From contig DBGCOP010000030.1 in NCBI GenBank assembly GCA_048360435.1, positions 62,001-126,000 on the forward strand: a stretch of 64,000 nt of DNA, in the 5' to 3' direction. Origin of the DNA: Limenecus sp048360435 (GTDB lineage: Bacteria > Cyanobacteriota > Vampirovibrionia > Gastranaerophilales > Gastranaerophilaceae). How positions within the stretch are numbered: position 1 is the stretch's first letter; each line of letters begins with the position of its first letter. The notes under the pieces are model-generated. The model did no database searches, had not been told where the DNA came from, and was given only the letters and a program-made list of their open reading frames with translations. The position numbers were made by a program, and so were the translations under genes. Of the stretch, positions 16,347-24,992 are shown piece after piece.

Positions 16347-18755
16347 TTATCCGGCATAAATTTTTGATAACATTTGGAATATTTGCGTAGCTGTTTCATC
16401 ACCAGAATTCTTATCCGGATGGAATTTTACTGAAAGTTTCCGGTAATTTACTTTGGACATCTTTTTCAAAGCATCAACCGGCATTTCAAGCACATCGGCA
16501 AGCTGTTTAAGCTCTGTACTGCTTAAAGAAGAAATACCGCGGCTATTAACTTTCTCAGCAATAGCTTTAAATGCTTGCGGATTTTGCTTTGCCCAGCTCA
16601 AACCTTGAGGAAGATCCGATGAGAATGAAGCTTTGTATTTAGTAAATAACTCTTTTAAACCGCCTTTTGATTGAAGTGATTTACTAAGCTCAGCCGGTGA
16701 CATTTTCGACAGTTCAGCCCTGCTCATTTTTGTAATATCAACAAGTTTAGACATATCAGCATTTGAGATTTTACCGTTTTGTATTGCTCTTTCTATATCC
16801 GCAATATCGTCTAAAGATAAATCTCTGGCATTTTTTGCTGCACGTGCAGCCGCTGCCGCAGCATCATCTGCACTGTTTGCAGCAGTATTGCCGGCTGTCG
16901 AGCTTGCTGTTCTTCCTGTTGCAGCACCGGTATTAGCAGCTCCTGAATTTGGCTTTGGCAGAAGTTTTGAACCTGCTGCCGCTGCATCATCTGCTGTATT
17001 AGCCGCAGTACTTCCTGCTGCACTTGCACCGCCTGTCGGCGGCTTGGGAAGAAGCTTTGATCCTGCCGCAGCCGCATCATCTGCCGAATTTGCAGCAATT
17101 CTTGCTGTAACATTTGCTGCATCATCAGCATTATTTGTAAGAGCAGGCACTACGGATTTTCCTGTTTTTGCAGCAGTAGAACCTGTTTTGGAAAGCAGAG
17201 AGCCTGCACCTTTAGCTAGTCCTGCTGTTGCTGCCGAGAATAATGCCTCAGTACCAGCCTGATTTACAATCCTGCCCATATTTTCAGCATTCACATCACC
17301 GTCTATGTCATTTGTAGCAAGATCTGCGGTTTCTGCGGCTACACTTGAAACAAAAGTTGTACCGCCTGCCACGGCTGCTGTAACAGCGAGCGAAGCTCCG
17401 CCCGTTGCAACTGCGGCGACACCTGAAACAACACCGACAGTAACACCTTTTACAACGCTTCCGCCTGTTTCTTGAGATTCATTATACTTTAAAACACGTT
17501 GAGTTATATCATTTTGGGTAATTTCTTTATAAAGTGCATCAAATTTTGCTTTATCGCCACTATTCAAAGCTGCTCGTAATTCATTCAGTTTAGCTTTGTA
17601 AGCATCCAAGTCTGCTCTGACATGGTCCTCTGTATTTGTCGAACCGAAAAATCCTGCAATTGCATCAGCAGTATTAGCAGCCCAGCCGTCTTTTTTGACC
17701 TGAGCATCAAACGAACGCTTTGCTTCATTAAAAGCTGTTGCAAGTTTATTATATTGTTCTCTTGAGGAAGCCATTTTTTTATCTCTTTCAACAGCAGCAT
17801 CTTTTTTAGCTACTTTTGCCGCATCAAGAATTGTTCCGTCATGAGCAATCAGATATTTATTGCCTTGTTTATCAACTGCCCAATATCTGCCATTTTCTGC
17901 CTTTTCGCCTGTTGGCTTCAGCTTCAGGTGTCTTCCTTCACTGCCGTCTTTGTTACGATAAAAAGCATCTACTGTATATTTTGCATTTTCAGCAGCTTCT
18001 CTGCGTTTTTGCGCCTGTTTATTATAAATACCAATCTGCTCCGAGGCATTATCCAAATCACCAAGATCAACGCCAAGTTTAACCTTCGAGCCGACGATAA
18101 GATATTCAGTACCCTTCGACGTCTTCTTTACTGCACCCGGGTTATTCTTTTCAAACTCGGCTTTTGCTGCTGCAATGTCTTCTTTTGTTGGATTTTCAAT
18201 TCCTTTTTCAGCAAGGATCCGTTTTATCAAATTATTGTAGCTTTCACCGTTTTGCACAGTGTAATCGTAAGTAGCAGGTTGAAGTTCAAGAGGCTTAACT
18301 TCGATTTCAGGCTTCTTAATTTCGACAGGCTCAGGTTTTAATTCTTCAGTAATTTTGCGCATTCTTTCAAGGTTAGCTTCTTGAAGCAATCTTTGTTGTG
18401 TATCTACTTTAGTATCATTTTTTGTCAATTTAGTAATTTTTTTAATAAATGCTTTCAAATCTTTTGCTTTGATATTCAGATTTGTCATTTCATTAAACAT
18501 TGCAGCACCTGCTTCAAGTTCTTTTTTTGATAGCTTGCCGTCTCCGTCATCAAGTTTTGCAAAAGCATCCATTGCCTTTGCCAGTTCAAGATCATCCAGT
18601 TTGTTATCACCGTTCAGGTCAAAAGCTTTAAAAATATCAATGAGCTTTTTCTTCTTTTGGCTCAGCTCATCTATATTAACTCCCTCTTGAGATACCTGTG
18701 TAAGGTCATATTTTTGACCGTCTGAAATTTTCAAGTCTTTGTTAAACATTCCCAT
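16347..18755 (-). CDS. EF-hand / LysM-like / glycine-zipper / J-domain protein
   Basis: 802 residues from the ATG at 18755, 9 bases after GAAAGG; an upstream GTG and a later ATG are less well placed. Order of parts: two EF-hands at about 32-78 (D-L-N-G-D-N-K-L and D-D-G-D-G-K-L loops); a LysM-like segment at about 162-230 beginning Y-T-V-Q-N-G-E-S; charged helices; a Gly/Ala/Val-rich hydrophobic pair at about 430-477; an Ala-rich repeat region at about 540-636; helices; and a C-terminal J-domain with K-F-H-P-D-K, HPD at 779-781. J-domains stimulate DnaK ATPase; EF-hands bind calcium; LysM binds peptidoglycan-type glycans. The mixture is puzzling, since J-domains act in the cytosol. No signal peptide. 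No known family recognised as a whole. Confidence 0.75.
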   Translation of the reverse strand: MGMFNKDLKISDGQKYDLTQVSQEGVNIDELSQKKKKLIDIFKAFDLNGDNKLDDLELAKAMDAFAKLDDGDGKLSKKELEAGAAMFNEMTNLNIKAKDLKAFIKKITKLTKNDTKVDTQQRLLQEANLERMRKITEELKPEPVEIKKPEIEVKPLELQPATYDYTVQNGESYNNLIKRILAEKGIENPTKEDIAAAKAEFEKNNPGAVKKTSKGTEYLIVGSKVKLGVDLGDLDNASEQIGIYNKQAQKRREAAENAKYTVDAFYRNKDGSEGRHLKLKPTGEKAENGRYWAVDKQGNKYLIAHDGTILDAAKVAKKDAAVERDKKMASSREQYNKLATAFNEAKRSFDAQVKKDGWAANTADAIAGFFGSTNTEDHVRADLDAYKAKLNELRAALNSGDKAKFDALYKEITQNDITQRVLKYNESQETGGSVVKGVTVGVVSGVAAVATGGASLAVTAAVAGGTTFVSSVAAETADLATNDIDGDVNAENMGRIVNQAGTEALFSAATAGLAKGAGSLLSKTGSTAAKTGKSVVPALTNNADDAANVTARIAANSADDAAAAGSKLLPKPPTGGASAAGSTAANTADDAAAAGSKLLPKPNSGAANTGAATGRTASSTAGNTAANSADDAAAAAARAAKNARDLSLDDIADIERAIQNGKISNADMSKLVDITKMSRAELSKMSPAELSKSLQSKGGLKELFTKYKASFSSDLPQGLSWAKQNPQAFKAIAEKVNSRGISSLSSTELKQLADVLEMPVDALKKMSKVNYRKLSVKFHPDKNSGDETATQIFQMLSKIYAG
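16845..17135 (-). repeat. Internal Ala-rich repeats in the J-domain protein
   Basis: Two nearly exact copies of a unit reading A-D-D-A-A-A-A-G-S-K-L-L-P-K-P, with partial A-D-D-A-A copies on each side, are separated by Gly/Ser/Thr/Ala linkers. At DNA level the copies lie near 16950-17005 and 17037-17095, with partial copies near 16851-16885 and 17109-17135. Such repeats may vary in copy number between strains. Confidence 0.7.
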
Positions 18756-18902
18756 ACGCACACACCTTTCATTCCTAAGATAATTAGTAATGTGAATATC
18801 GAAATTATTTAGGAAATTCTTTAAGAAAAAAAAGAAAATTCTCTCTACCTATCCTATCCTATTAAAGATTATGAAAGGGGTTTCAGGGTTTGTAAATATT
18901 TT

Positions 18903-19499
18903 TTAAGATAATATTAACGGTTTCAACTTGAAAAGTTCTTTGAACTCACCTGTTTTCAAAACAGATTCAATTCCGTTCAAAATAGTATCCAATTCGTTGT
19001 CTGAAAGTTTTTTTACCTCTGGCGGAAGTTTTAACTCAGAAGTATTTTTTGTATTTACCAAAAAATTATTAGAAAGCAAAAATTCTTTATAAATATTCAT
19101 TACCTGATACCAATCATCAGGAATATTGCAGTTTTTACCTAAATAGTATTTACAGTCTTTTTTCAACTTGTCCAAATATGATATAGCATAATTAACTTCA
19201 AAAAGCATTTCATCTTCATTTACAGCTTTTCCAAGATAGTCATTCTCCAAAATTTCTTTCTGATCCTTCTCAAATTTTTGTGAAATATATGAAGCCCATA
19301 ATAAACACCCCAGATAAAACCCCACTGTATGTTCAATGAGTTTCAAAATTTGAGGATAAACGGTTTGAAATTTGAATTTTCTTTGATGCATTGCTTTCAT
19401 AGAAAAAATAACATTATAAACAGCATCTATATTAGTCGCAAAAGCCAGTGTATACTTAGAATAACCCGGATCAAACAAAACACCTTTAGAAAAATCCAT
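18903..19499 (-). CDS. Hypothetical helical protein
   Basis: 198 residues, ATG after AAAGGTGGAG. No signal peptide. One moderately hydrophobic segment (about 55-75, H-T-V-G-F-Y-L-G-C-L-L-W-A) may be a buried helix. The remainder is alternating charged and Leu/Tyr-rich helices. No family recognised. Size and helical content resemble the equally unknown gene at 26034-26687, but I see no convincing sequence match between them. Divergent from the activator gene at 19627. Confidence 0.6.
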   Translation of the reverse strand: MDFSKGVLFDPGYSKYTLAFATNIDAVYNVIFSMKAMHQRKFKFQTVYPQILKLIEHTVGFYLGCLLWASYISQKFEKDQKEILENDYLGKAVNEDEMLFEVNYAISYLDKLKKDCKYYLGKNCNIPDDWYQVMNIYKEFLLSNNFLVNTKNTSELKLPPEVKKLSDNELDTILNGIESVLKTGEFKELFKLKPLILS

Positions 19500-19626
19500 A
19501 AATCTCCACCTTTTCCATATAGAATTAAGTCAACAGAAACATTATATCTTTATTCAAATCAAAAATAAAGTTTGAACTTCAAGTGTGTTTTGTTTATATT
19601 AAAAGTAAATTTTAAAAGAGGTGAAT

Positions 19627-20631
19627 ATGGCATTAAATGTATATTTAGGGATAGATGTTGGTTCTGTAACAACAAAACTTGCACTGGTAGATGAATCAGG
19701 AAAATTTGTTGACAGCTATATGCTTAGAACCTCCGGAAAACCCGTTCTTGCAGTTCAAGAAGGAATGAGAGAATTATCAAAAAAAGCTCTTTGTGAATAC
19801 AACATTCAAGGTGTTGGTACAACAGGCAGCGGAAGAAACCTTGCTGGAGCACTTGTTGGTGCTGATGTTATCAAAAATGAAATCACAGCCCACGCTGTTG
19901 CAGCAAGCACCTATGTTCCGGGTGTTCAAACAATTCTTGAAATCGGCGGTCAAGACAGCAAAATTATTATTTTAAGAGACGGCATTGTCACAGATTTTGC
20001 AATGAATACTGTTTGCGCGGCAGGTACAGGAAGCTTCTTAGATCAGCAGGCAAACAGATTAAATGTGCCTATTGAAAAATTCGGTGAAACCGCACTTAAA
20101 TCAACAAATCCCGCTCGTATTGCCGGAAGATGCGGAGTATTTGCAGAAAGCGATTTGATTCACAAACAACAACTGGGGTATCCGGTCGAAGATTTGCTCT
20201 ATGGACTTTGTCAGGCACTTGTAAGAAACTATCTGAGCAACCTGGCTCTGGGTAAAGAACTTTTGCCTATTGTTACTTTTCAAGGTGGTGTAGCAACAAA
20301 CTCTGGCATGGTTAAAGCTTTTGAAGAAGCTTTGAACACAAAAGTTGTTGTCCCGGCAAACCACCAGACAATGGGAGCTATCGGTGCTGCGCTTTTGGCG
20401 ATGGAGAATCATCAATACACAGAAAATCCAACAAAATTCAAAGGCTGGGAAGTAGGCAATATGCACTTTAACTCAATCACAAACCAGTGCACTGGCTGCT
20501 CAAACAACTGTGAAGTTATCACAATCGTTGAAGGCGAAATGCCTGAAGAACACCCCAAAGATATCAAAGATATAAAAGGAAACATTATCGCCAGATGGGG
20601 CGGTACATGCGGGAAATGGGATATTTCATAA
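19627..20631 (+). CDS. BadF/BadG/BcrA/BcrD-family ATPase (2-hydroxyacyl-CoA dehydratase activator type)
   Basis: 334 residues from the ATG at 19627 (AGAGGTG 5 bases upstream; an in-frame GTG 6 bases earlier is rejected). The ASKHA fold shows G-I-D-V-G-S-V-T-T-K at the N-terminus, T-T-G-S-G-R near 65, G-G-Q-D-S-K near 107, C-A-A-G-T-G-S-F-L-D near 128 and G-G-V-A-T-N near 220. Activators of this family carry a [4Fe-4S] cluster between two subunits and use ATP to send an electron to a radical dehydratase or benzoyl-CoA-type reductase. The last 60 residues add C-T-G-C-S-N-N-C and G-G-T-C-G-K-W, a possible extra metal site. No dehydratase subunit is nearby, so the partner is unknown. Confidence 0.85.
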   Translation: MALNVYLGIDVGSVTTKLALVDESGKFVDSYMLRTSGKPVLAVQEGMRELSKKALCEYNIQGVGTTGSGRNLAGALVGADVIKNEITAHAVAASTYVPGVQTILEIGGQDSKIIILRDGIVTDFAMNTVCAAGTGSFLDQQANRLNVPIEKFGETALKSTNPARIAGRCGVFAESDLIHKQQLGYPVEDLLYGLCQALVRNYLSNLALGKELLPIVTFQGGVATNSGMVKAFEEALNTKVVVPANHQTMGAIGAALLAMENHQYTENPTKFKGWEVGNMHFNSITNQCTGCSNNCEVITIVEGEMPEEHPKDIKDIKGNIIARWGGTCGKWDIS

Positions 20632-20651
20632 AAACATAAATTCGATTAACA

Positions 20652-20686
20652 AAAACAGGGTTTTGGATATTCCAAAGCCCTGTTTT
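20652..20686 (+). terminator. Intrinsic terminator of the activator gene
   Basis: AAAACAGGGTTTTGGA and TCCAAAGCCCTGTTTT form a 16-bp stem (one G-T pair) around a 3-base loop, ending in T's, 20 bases after the stop. Confidence 0.9.
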
Positions 20687-20771
20687 TATAAGGGTTTTCG
20701 ACATATTTTATATGTAAATAAAAATTAACAAATTAACAAAAAATTCATATTATTGTTTTTTAATAAACATC

Positions 20772-22145
20772 ATGAAGATATTATCTATAATGCCGGGAAA
20801 TTATTACAAAATTCTAAAAAACCCCACAGTAGGAGATATTAGAACTGACATAAACAAGTCCGTTAGCACAGGCTTAGAGGCTGATACTGTTTCATTCAAA
20901 CGCCGCAGCGAAGGGCCGTTCATCAGTGACATGAGAGAATTACCCAATCTGAATTGTGCCTGCTGCGGAATTAAAATGATGAAAAACAGTGATGCAAACA
21001 ATTTTCTTAACAGGAAAATATATTACCCCGCGGATATCGCATTAAAAAGAATAAAGACAGAACAATATTTTAAAGAGAGCAAAGCCTCCAATGAAATGAA
21101 AATAGCCTACGCATACCTTAAAAAAATAGCAGAACGTTATCCAACCCTTACAATAGATGACATTCTTGCCAAAAGAACGGTAAAAACAGCTCGACAAACT
21201 ATGCCCAAAGAGGTAAGCAGGGCTTTCGACGAAATTAGAGAAATGACAAAATTGGTAGCTCACAACTCAAAAGATATGGTTTGTGCAATAAATGAGCTAA
21301 ATCCACACTTTCACAAGCTTGAGAAAAAAGTTTTTATTGAGCTGCAAAAGCTATCTCACGAATACCCTGATGAAACTTTTTATGAAATACTCAATAAATC
21401 ACATATTTATAATGAATATTTACATAACCTTAGAAAAAAAGAAATGGATATTCTGAATAAAGTTTCTTTTGCAGTTGAAAACTCAGAACCCACATTTAAA
21501 AATGAAATCGAACTAAGGGTAGAAAAAGCCAGAGACATTTTTAAAAACGAAAGCCAGGACATCTATCACAAAAGAGGGCGTGTTATAGCGATGTTTACAG
21601 ATTATTTAAAAACAAAACAAACTTCGCCTGAATCAGAGGAGATAATAAAAATCATAAATGAACTGCCCGATTCAAAAACAGATGTTGATGCATTTATGAT
21701 TAAAGGCTCTCAAAAAAGTTCAAACGCAATAGCAGAAATCCTAATTAACCGTATAAGAAGCACCTTTGAACACGTAAAACCGCACAGAAGAGAGGGTGAC
21801 AATGGTCCAAACAGCATTTACAATTACATAGGGCTGTGCGGAAAATGTAATGGTGAAAGACAAAGAACAGAATATGATATATTCGTGCTTTCACATCCTG
21901 AAATGTTAGAAAACACCCAAAGACAAATTGATAAAATTATCTATTTTATTAATTCAGGTAACCTCATCAAGCACGATCTTTACCCTGAAAAAATAAAAAA
22001 AGCACTTGATGTTGAATCAAAAGGAAAAATCAAAATCAATATACACAAGCTAAATTTATTAAAAGCTAAAGTAAACAGAACACTGAGGCAAAAAGCTTAT
22101 ATAGAAAACAAAAAAAATGAAAATCACGGCATTAAACATTTATAA
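20772..22145 (+). CDS. Split-HNH protein, copy 1 of 4
   Basis: 457 residues. N-terminal polar region with S-F-K-R at 41-44, then C-A-C-C-G at 62-66, a long helical insert, and an HNH-like end: E-H-V-K-P (His334), a Gly/Asn-rich turn, then C-G-K-C-N-G-E-R (Cys356, Cys359, Asn360). In HNH_5-type nucleases a C-x2-C knuckle, an E/D-H-V/I-x-P strand and a C-x2-C-N helix lie close together, with His as general base and the cysteines holding zinc. Here about 270 residues are inserted between the first knuckle and the catalytic strand. Nuclease activity is inference. No good ribosome site at the ATG. First gene of a four-gene overlapping array. Confidence 0.65.
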   Translation: MKILSIMPGNYYKILKNPTVGDIRTDINKSVSTGLEADTVSFKRRSEGPFISDMRELPNLNCACCGIKMMKNSDANNFLNRKIYYPADIALKRIKTEQYFKESKASNEMKIAYAYLKKIAERYPTLTIDDILAKRTVKTARQTMPKEVSRAFDEIREMTKLVAHNSKDMVCAINELNPHFHKLEKKVFIELQKLSHEYPDETFYEILNKSHIYNEYLHNLRKKEMDILNKVSFAVENSEPTFKNEIELRVEKARDIFKNESQDIYHKRGRVIAMFTDYLKTKQTSPESEEIIKIINELPDSKTDVDAFMIKGSQKSSNAIAEILINRIRSTFEHVKPHRREGDNGPNSIYNYIGLCGKCNGERQRTEYDIFVLSHPEMLENTQRQIDKIIYFINSGNLIKHDLYPEKIKKALDVESKGKIKINIHKLNLLKAKVNRTLRQKAYIENKKNENHGIKHL

Positions 22146-23385
22146 CAAAACATACTACTACAAAACAGAACAAAAATCTCTGTTCTTACATTCACAAATA
22201 AACAAACCGGCATTTGATACGGTATCTTTTAAAAGAAAAAAAGAAATTACAGACCTTAGGCTAATACCAAATATCACATGTGCCTGCTGCGGAGATGAAA
22301 CAATTCCCAACCCTGCAATAGACAAACTATTCCATGAAGAAATGTTTTATCCTGCGGATGAAGCGATCGATATATTAAAAAAATCAGGATACTTCAAAAA
22401 GAAAAATATGACAAAATCAAAAGAAACAGCTCTTCATTTCTGTGAAACATACTCAAAACTATACAAAGGTCTCTATGTAAAAGATATATTTGAAAGAGAA
22501 AGCATAAGAGAATTGATAAGATGCTATGATTCAGAAACCAGAGAAAATATTGCCAACATTGAGTCAATGATGGGTAAAGTATACAAAAATTCCGGCTACA
22601 TGGTAAAAGTTTTAGAACCTTATGAACACGTAATGCACAAAGCACAAAGAGAGGTTTTCGAATTTTTAAAACAAGAATCACAAAAAACACCCGAAAAAAC
22701 TTTTACGGAGATTTTAAACAACCCTAAAGTCAAAGAAAATAACCTGAAAAAACTTGAAGAAAAACAGGATCTCATATTCTCTGATATGGAAAAAATAGCA
22801 TCAGAAATGAGTCCTAAATCTTATAAAATAGTACTGTGTAACATAGAAAAAGCAAAAAGAATATTTGACAAGCCAAACTCTGATATACAAAACAAAAGAT
22901 CATACGTTATCACAATGTTCAAAGACCTTGAAGCAAATATACCGGAAAACGATATAATGCTCAAAATTCTGAGCAAGGTCTACGAACTGCCCAGTTCAAG
23001 AAATGATGCAAATTCCTTTATAATAAAATACGCTGACCACAATCCCAATGAAATAGCCGACAAGCTTCTGCGAGGATCAGCAGCAACTATTGAGCACGTA
23101 AAACCTAAAAACAGAAAAAATGATAACGGAAAAAATGACATTTCAAACTACATTGTACTTTGCGGAAATTGCAACTCAGAAAGAAGCCAGATTCCCTACT
23201 CCGAATTCATAAAATTTCATCCGGACATGCCTAAAAATATTCAAAAATATTTAGACAGAGTTATTTTATTTATAAACAAAGGTATTTTAATAGGATATGA
23301 TCAATATCCACACAAAATAAGACGTGCAGTTGAAGATGAATCTGCAAATAAAATCAATTTAATATTTAATCAATTTAATATTTAA
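22117..23385 (+). CDS. Split-HNH protein, copy 2 of 4
   Basis: 422 residues, starting 29 bases inside copy 1 in another frame. It has S-F-K-R at 37-40, C-A-C-C-G at 55-59, a helical insert of about 268 residues with little identity to copy 1 apart from charged helices, and the HNH-like end: E-H-V-K-P with His327, C-G-N-C-N-S-E-R with Cys349/Cys352/Asn353. A shared tail follows: F-H-P-D-M-P-K-N-I-Q, a hydrophobic helix and Y-P-x-K-I. All putative ligands and the catalytic His are kept. Overlap with copy 1 suggests coupled translation. Confidence 0.65.
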   Translation: MKITALNIYNKTYYYKTEQKSLFLHSQINKPAFDTVSFKRKKEITDLRLIPNITCACCGDETIPNPAIDKLFHEEMFYPADEAIDILKKSGYFKKKNMTKSKETALHFCETYSKLYKGLYVKDIFERESIRELIRCYDSETRENIANIESMMGKVYKNSGYMVKVLEPYEHVMHKAQREVFEFLKQESQKTPEKTFTEILNNPKVKENNLKKLEEKQDLIFSDMEKIASEMSPKSYKIVLCNIEKAKRIFDKPNSDIQNKRSYVITMFKDLEANIPENDIMLKILSKVYELPSSRNDANSFIIKYADHNPNEIADKLLRGSAATIEHVKPKNRKNDNGKNDISNYIVLCGNCNSERSQIPYSEFIKFHPDMPKNIQKYLDRVILFINKGILIGYDQYPHKIRRAVEDESANKINLIFNQFNI

Positions 23386-23474
23386 TCAACTAAATATTAG
23401 TGAAGCAAGAAAAAACAGAACTAGCAAAAAAATAAGTTTTGAAGACTTATAACAACAAGACAAACAGGTTGCAT

Positions 23475-24992
23475 ATGCTGACAATATCATTAATAAAAAA
23501 CAACAATTCATATATAAAAACTAACTACGCATCAAAACCAATATTCGGATACCGTCTGCCTCAGGATACATTCACAGACATACGAGATATTCCAAAGCTT
23601 AAATGTGCTATATGCGGTGAAGATATGTTCACACAAGAGGATTTGAACAAATTTCTTCAAACATTCATTCCAAACTCGAAAAGAGCACTGAATAGTGAAA
23701 AAATGAAGCCTTACAGAGAAACACCCGCCTTTTTATATCTTCTTTCTCTTTCTGAAAAATCACCAAACACAAAACTTTCCAACCTCATAAAACAAAACGA
23801 AAATCATATTCAAAAATTTGATGAAAAAAATAAAAGATATATCACTGAAATAGCAAACATAGCCGAAACAACCAGCATAAGAGCACCTCAAGCAATAAAA
23901 AAATTTGAAAAAATCCGACCGCTGCTCAGCAAAGAATCCAACGAAATTCTTGATATGTTCGAAATTTATTCATTGAAATATCCCAATGACTCTTTTGCTG
24001 AAATAATTCAACGTCCGGAAGTATTCAAACGCCACAATAAAATGAAAGAAAGAAATGAAAAAGCTGCATTTATTCAAAAAATTAATACATTAAAGAAAAT
24101 AAAAGTACTTTCTGACTCTATGCCGGCACAAGACATCAGAAAAGTAAAAATAGCAAACAATGATGCGCTTGAAAAAATAAATAAACCTTTCTACAAACCA
24201 GATTTAAAAAGATTTTTGATAAAAGATATATATCTAAAGCTTGTTGATGACTGTTCAGATAAAAAAACAGCACGAAATATTCTGAAAGAAAGTAAAAAAC
24301 TGCCATGTGATTCGGATGCGGTAAACAAATTTTTGACAGAATGTGCAAAAGAAAAATTAGATGACAATAACATACTGAAATTAATTGCACAAGATGCAAT
24401 ATCAACATTCGAGCATATCAAGCCAAAAAGCAAAAACGGTGAAGACAAACAGTCCAACGGAATAGCACTCCACAAACATTGCAACCAGGAACGTGCAAAC
24501 ATAGACTATCCTCTGTTTCTTAGATACAAACCGCAAATGAAAAGAAACATAAAAAAACAAATAGACAAAGTTATTACATTTATAAACAACAAAAAATTAA
24601 AAGACTATGATTCCTATCCCATTGAAGTAAAAGAAACTCTCATCAATGAAACCCAAAACAAAATTAATATAAATATTCAAAAATACATAAAATTTAAAGA
24701 AATGATATCCATAACCAGACTTGAAAAAGCTCAAGCAGCAGTTGAAGCAGACACAAAAAAATATGAAGATGCCGACAAAAAACTGCGAGAAGCAGCAATA
24801 CGTCTGGAGGAAATTATGAATACCGTACGACAACTAAAAAAAGAAAAAGCAAAATGTCTGGCATCCTTTGAAGAAGCAAAAGACTCAATGGAATTCAGCA
24901 AAAATATGTTTGAGAAAGCCGACAATGATTACAAAGAAATTCAAACACTTATTGAAAAAGACAAAGAATTGAGTGATAAAGCAAGAAAATGA
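23475..24992 (+). CDS. Split-HNH protein, copy 3 of 4, divergent, with coiled-coil tail
   Basis: 505 residues from the ATG at 23475, preferred over an in-frame TTG at 23439 because CAGG lies 6 bases before it and the N-terminus then aligns with the other copies. The S-F-K-R motif is replaced by I-F-G-Y. The knuckle is C-A-I-C-G (44-48), showing that the first and fourth positions of C-A-C-C are the conserved pair. E-H-I-K-P has His314. The second knuckle reads L-H-K-H-C-N (333-337): the first Cys has become His, which might still bind zinc. The last 90 residues form an Ala/Lys/Glu-rich coiled coil absent from the others. Its stop overlaps the start of copy 4 by 4 bases. Confidence 0.6.
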   Translation: MLTISLIKNNNSYIKTNYASKPIFGYRLPQDTFTDIRDIPKLKCAICGEDMFTQEDLNKFLQTFIPNSKRALNSEKMKPYRETPAFLYLLSLSEKSPNTKLSNLIKQNENHIQKFDEKNKRYITEIANIAETTSIRAPQAIKKFEKIRPLLSKESNEILDMFEIYSLKYPNDSFAEIIQRPEVFKRHNKMKERNEKAAFIQKINTLKKIKVLSDSMPAQDIRKVKIANNDALEKINKPFYKPDLKRFLIKDIYLKLVDDCSDKKTARNILKESKKLPCDSDAVNKFLTECAKEKLDDNNILKLIAQDAISTFEHIKPKSKNGEDKQSNGIALHKHCNQERANIDYPLFLRYKPQMKRNIKKQIDKVITFINNKKLKDYDSYPIEVKETLINETQNKININIQKYIKFKEMISITRLEKAQAAVEADTKKYEDADKKLREAAIRLEEIMNTVRQLKKEKAKCLASFEEAKDSMEFSKNMFEKADNDYKEIQTLIEKDKELSDKARK

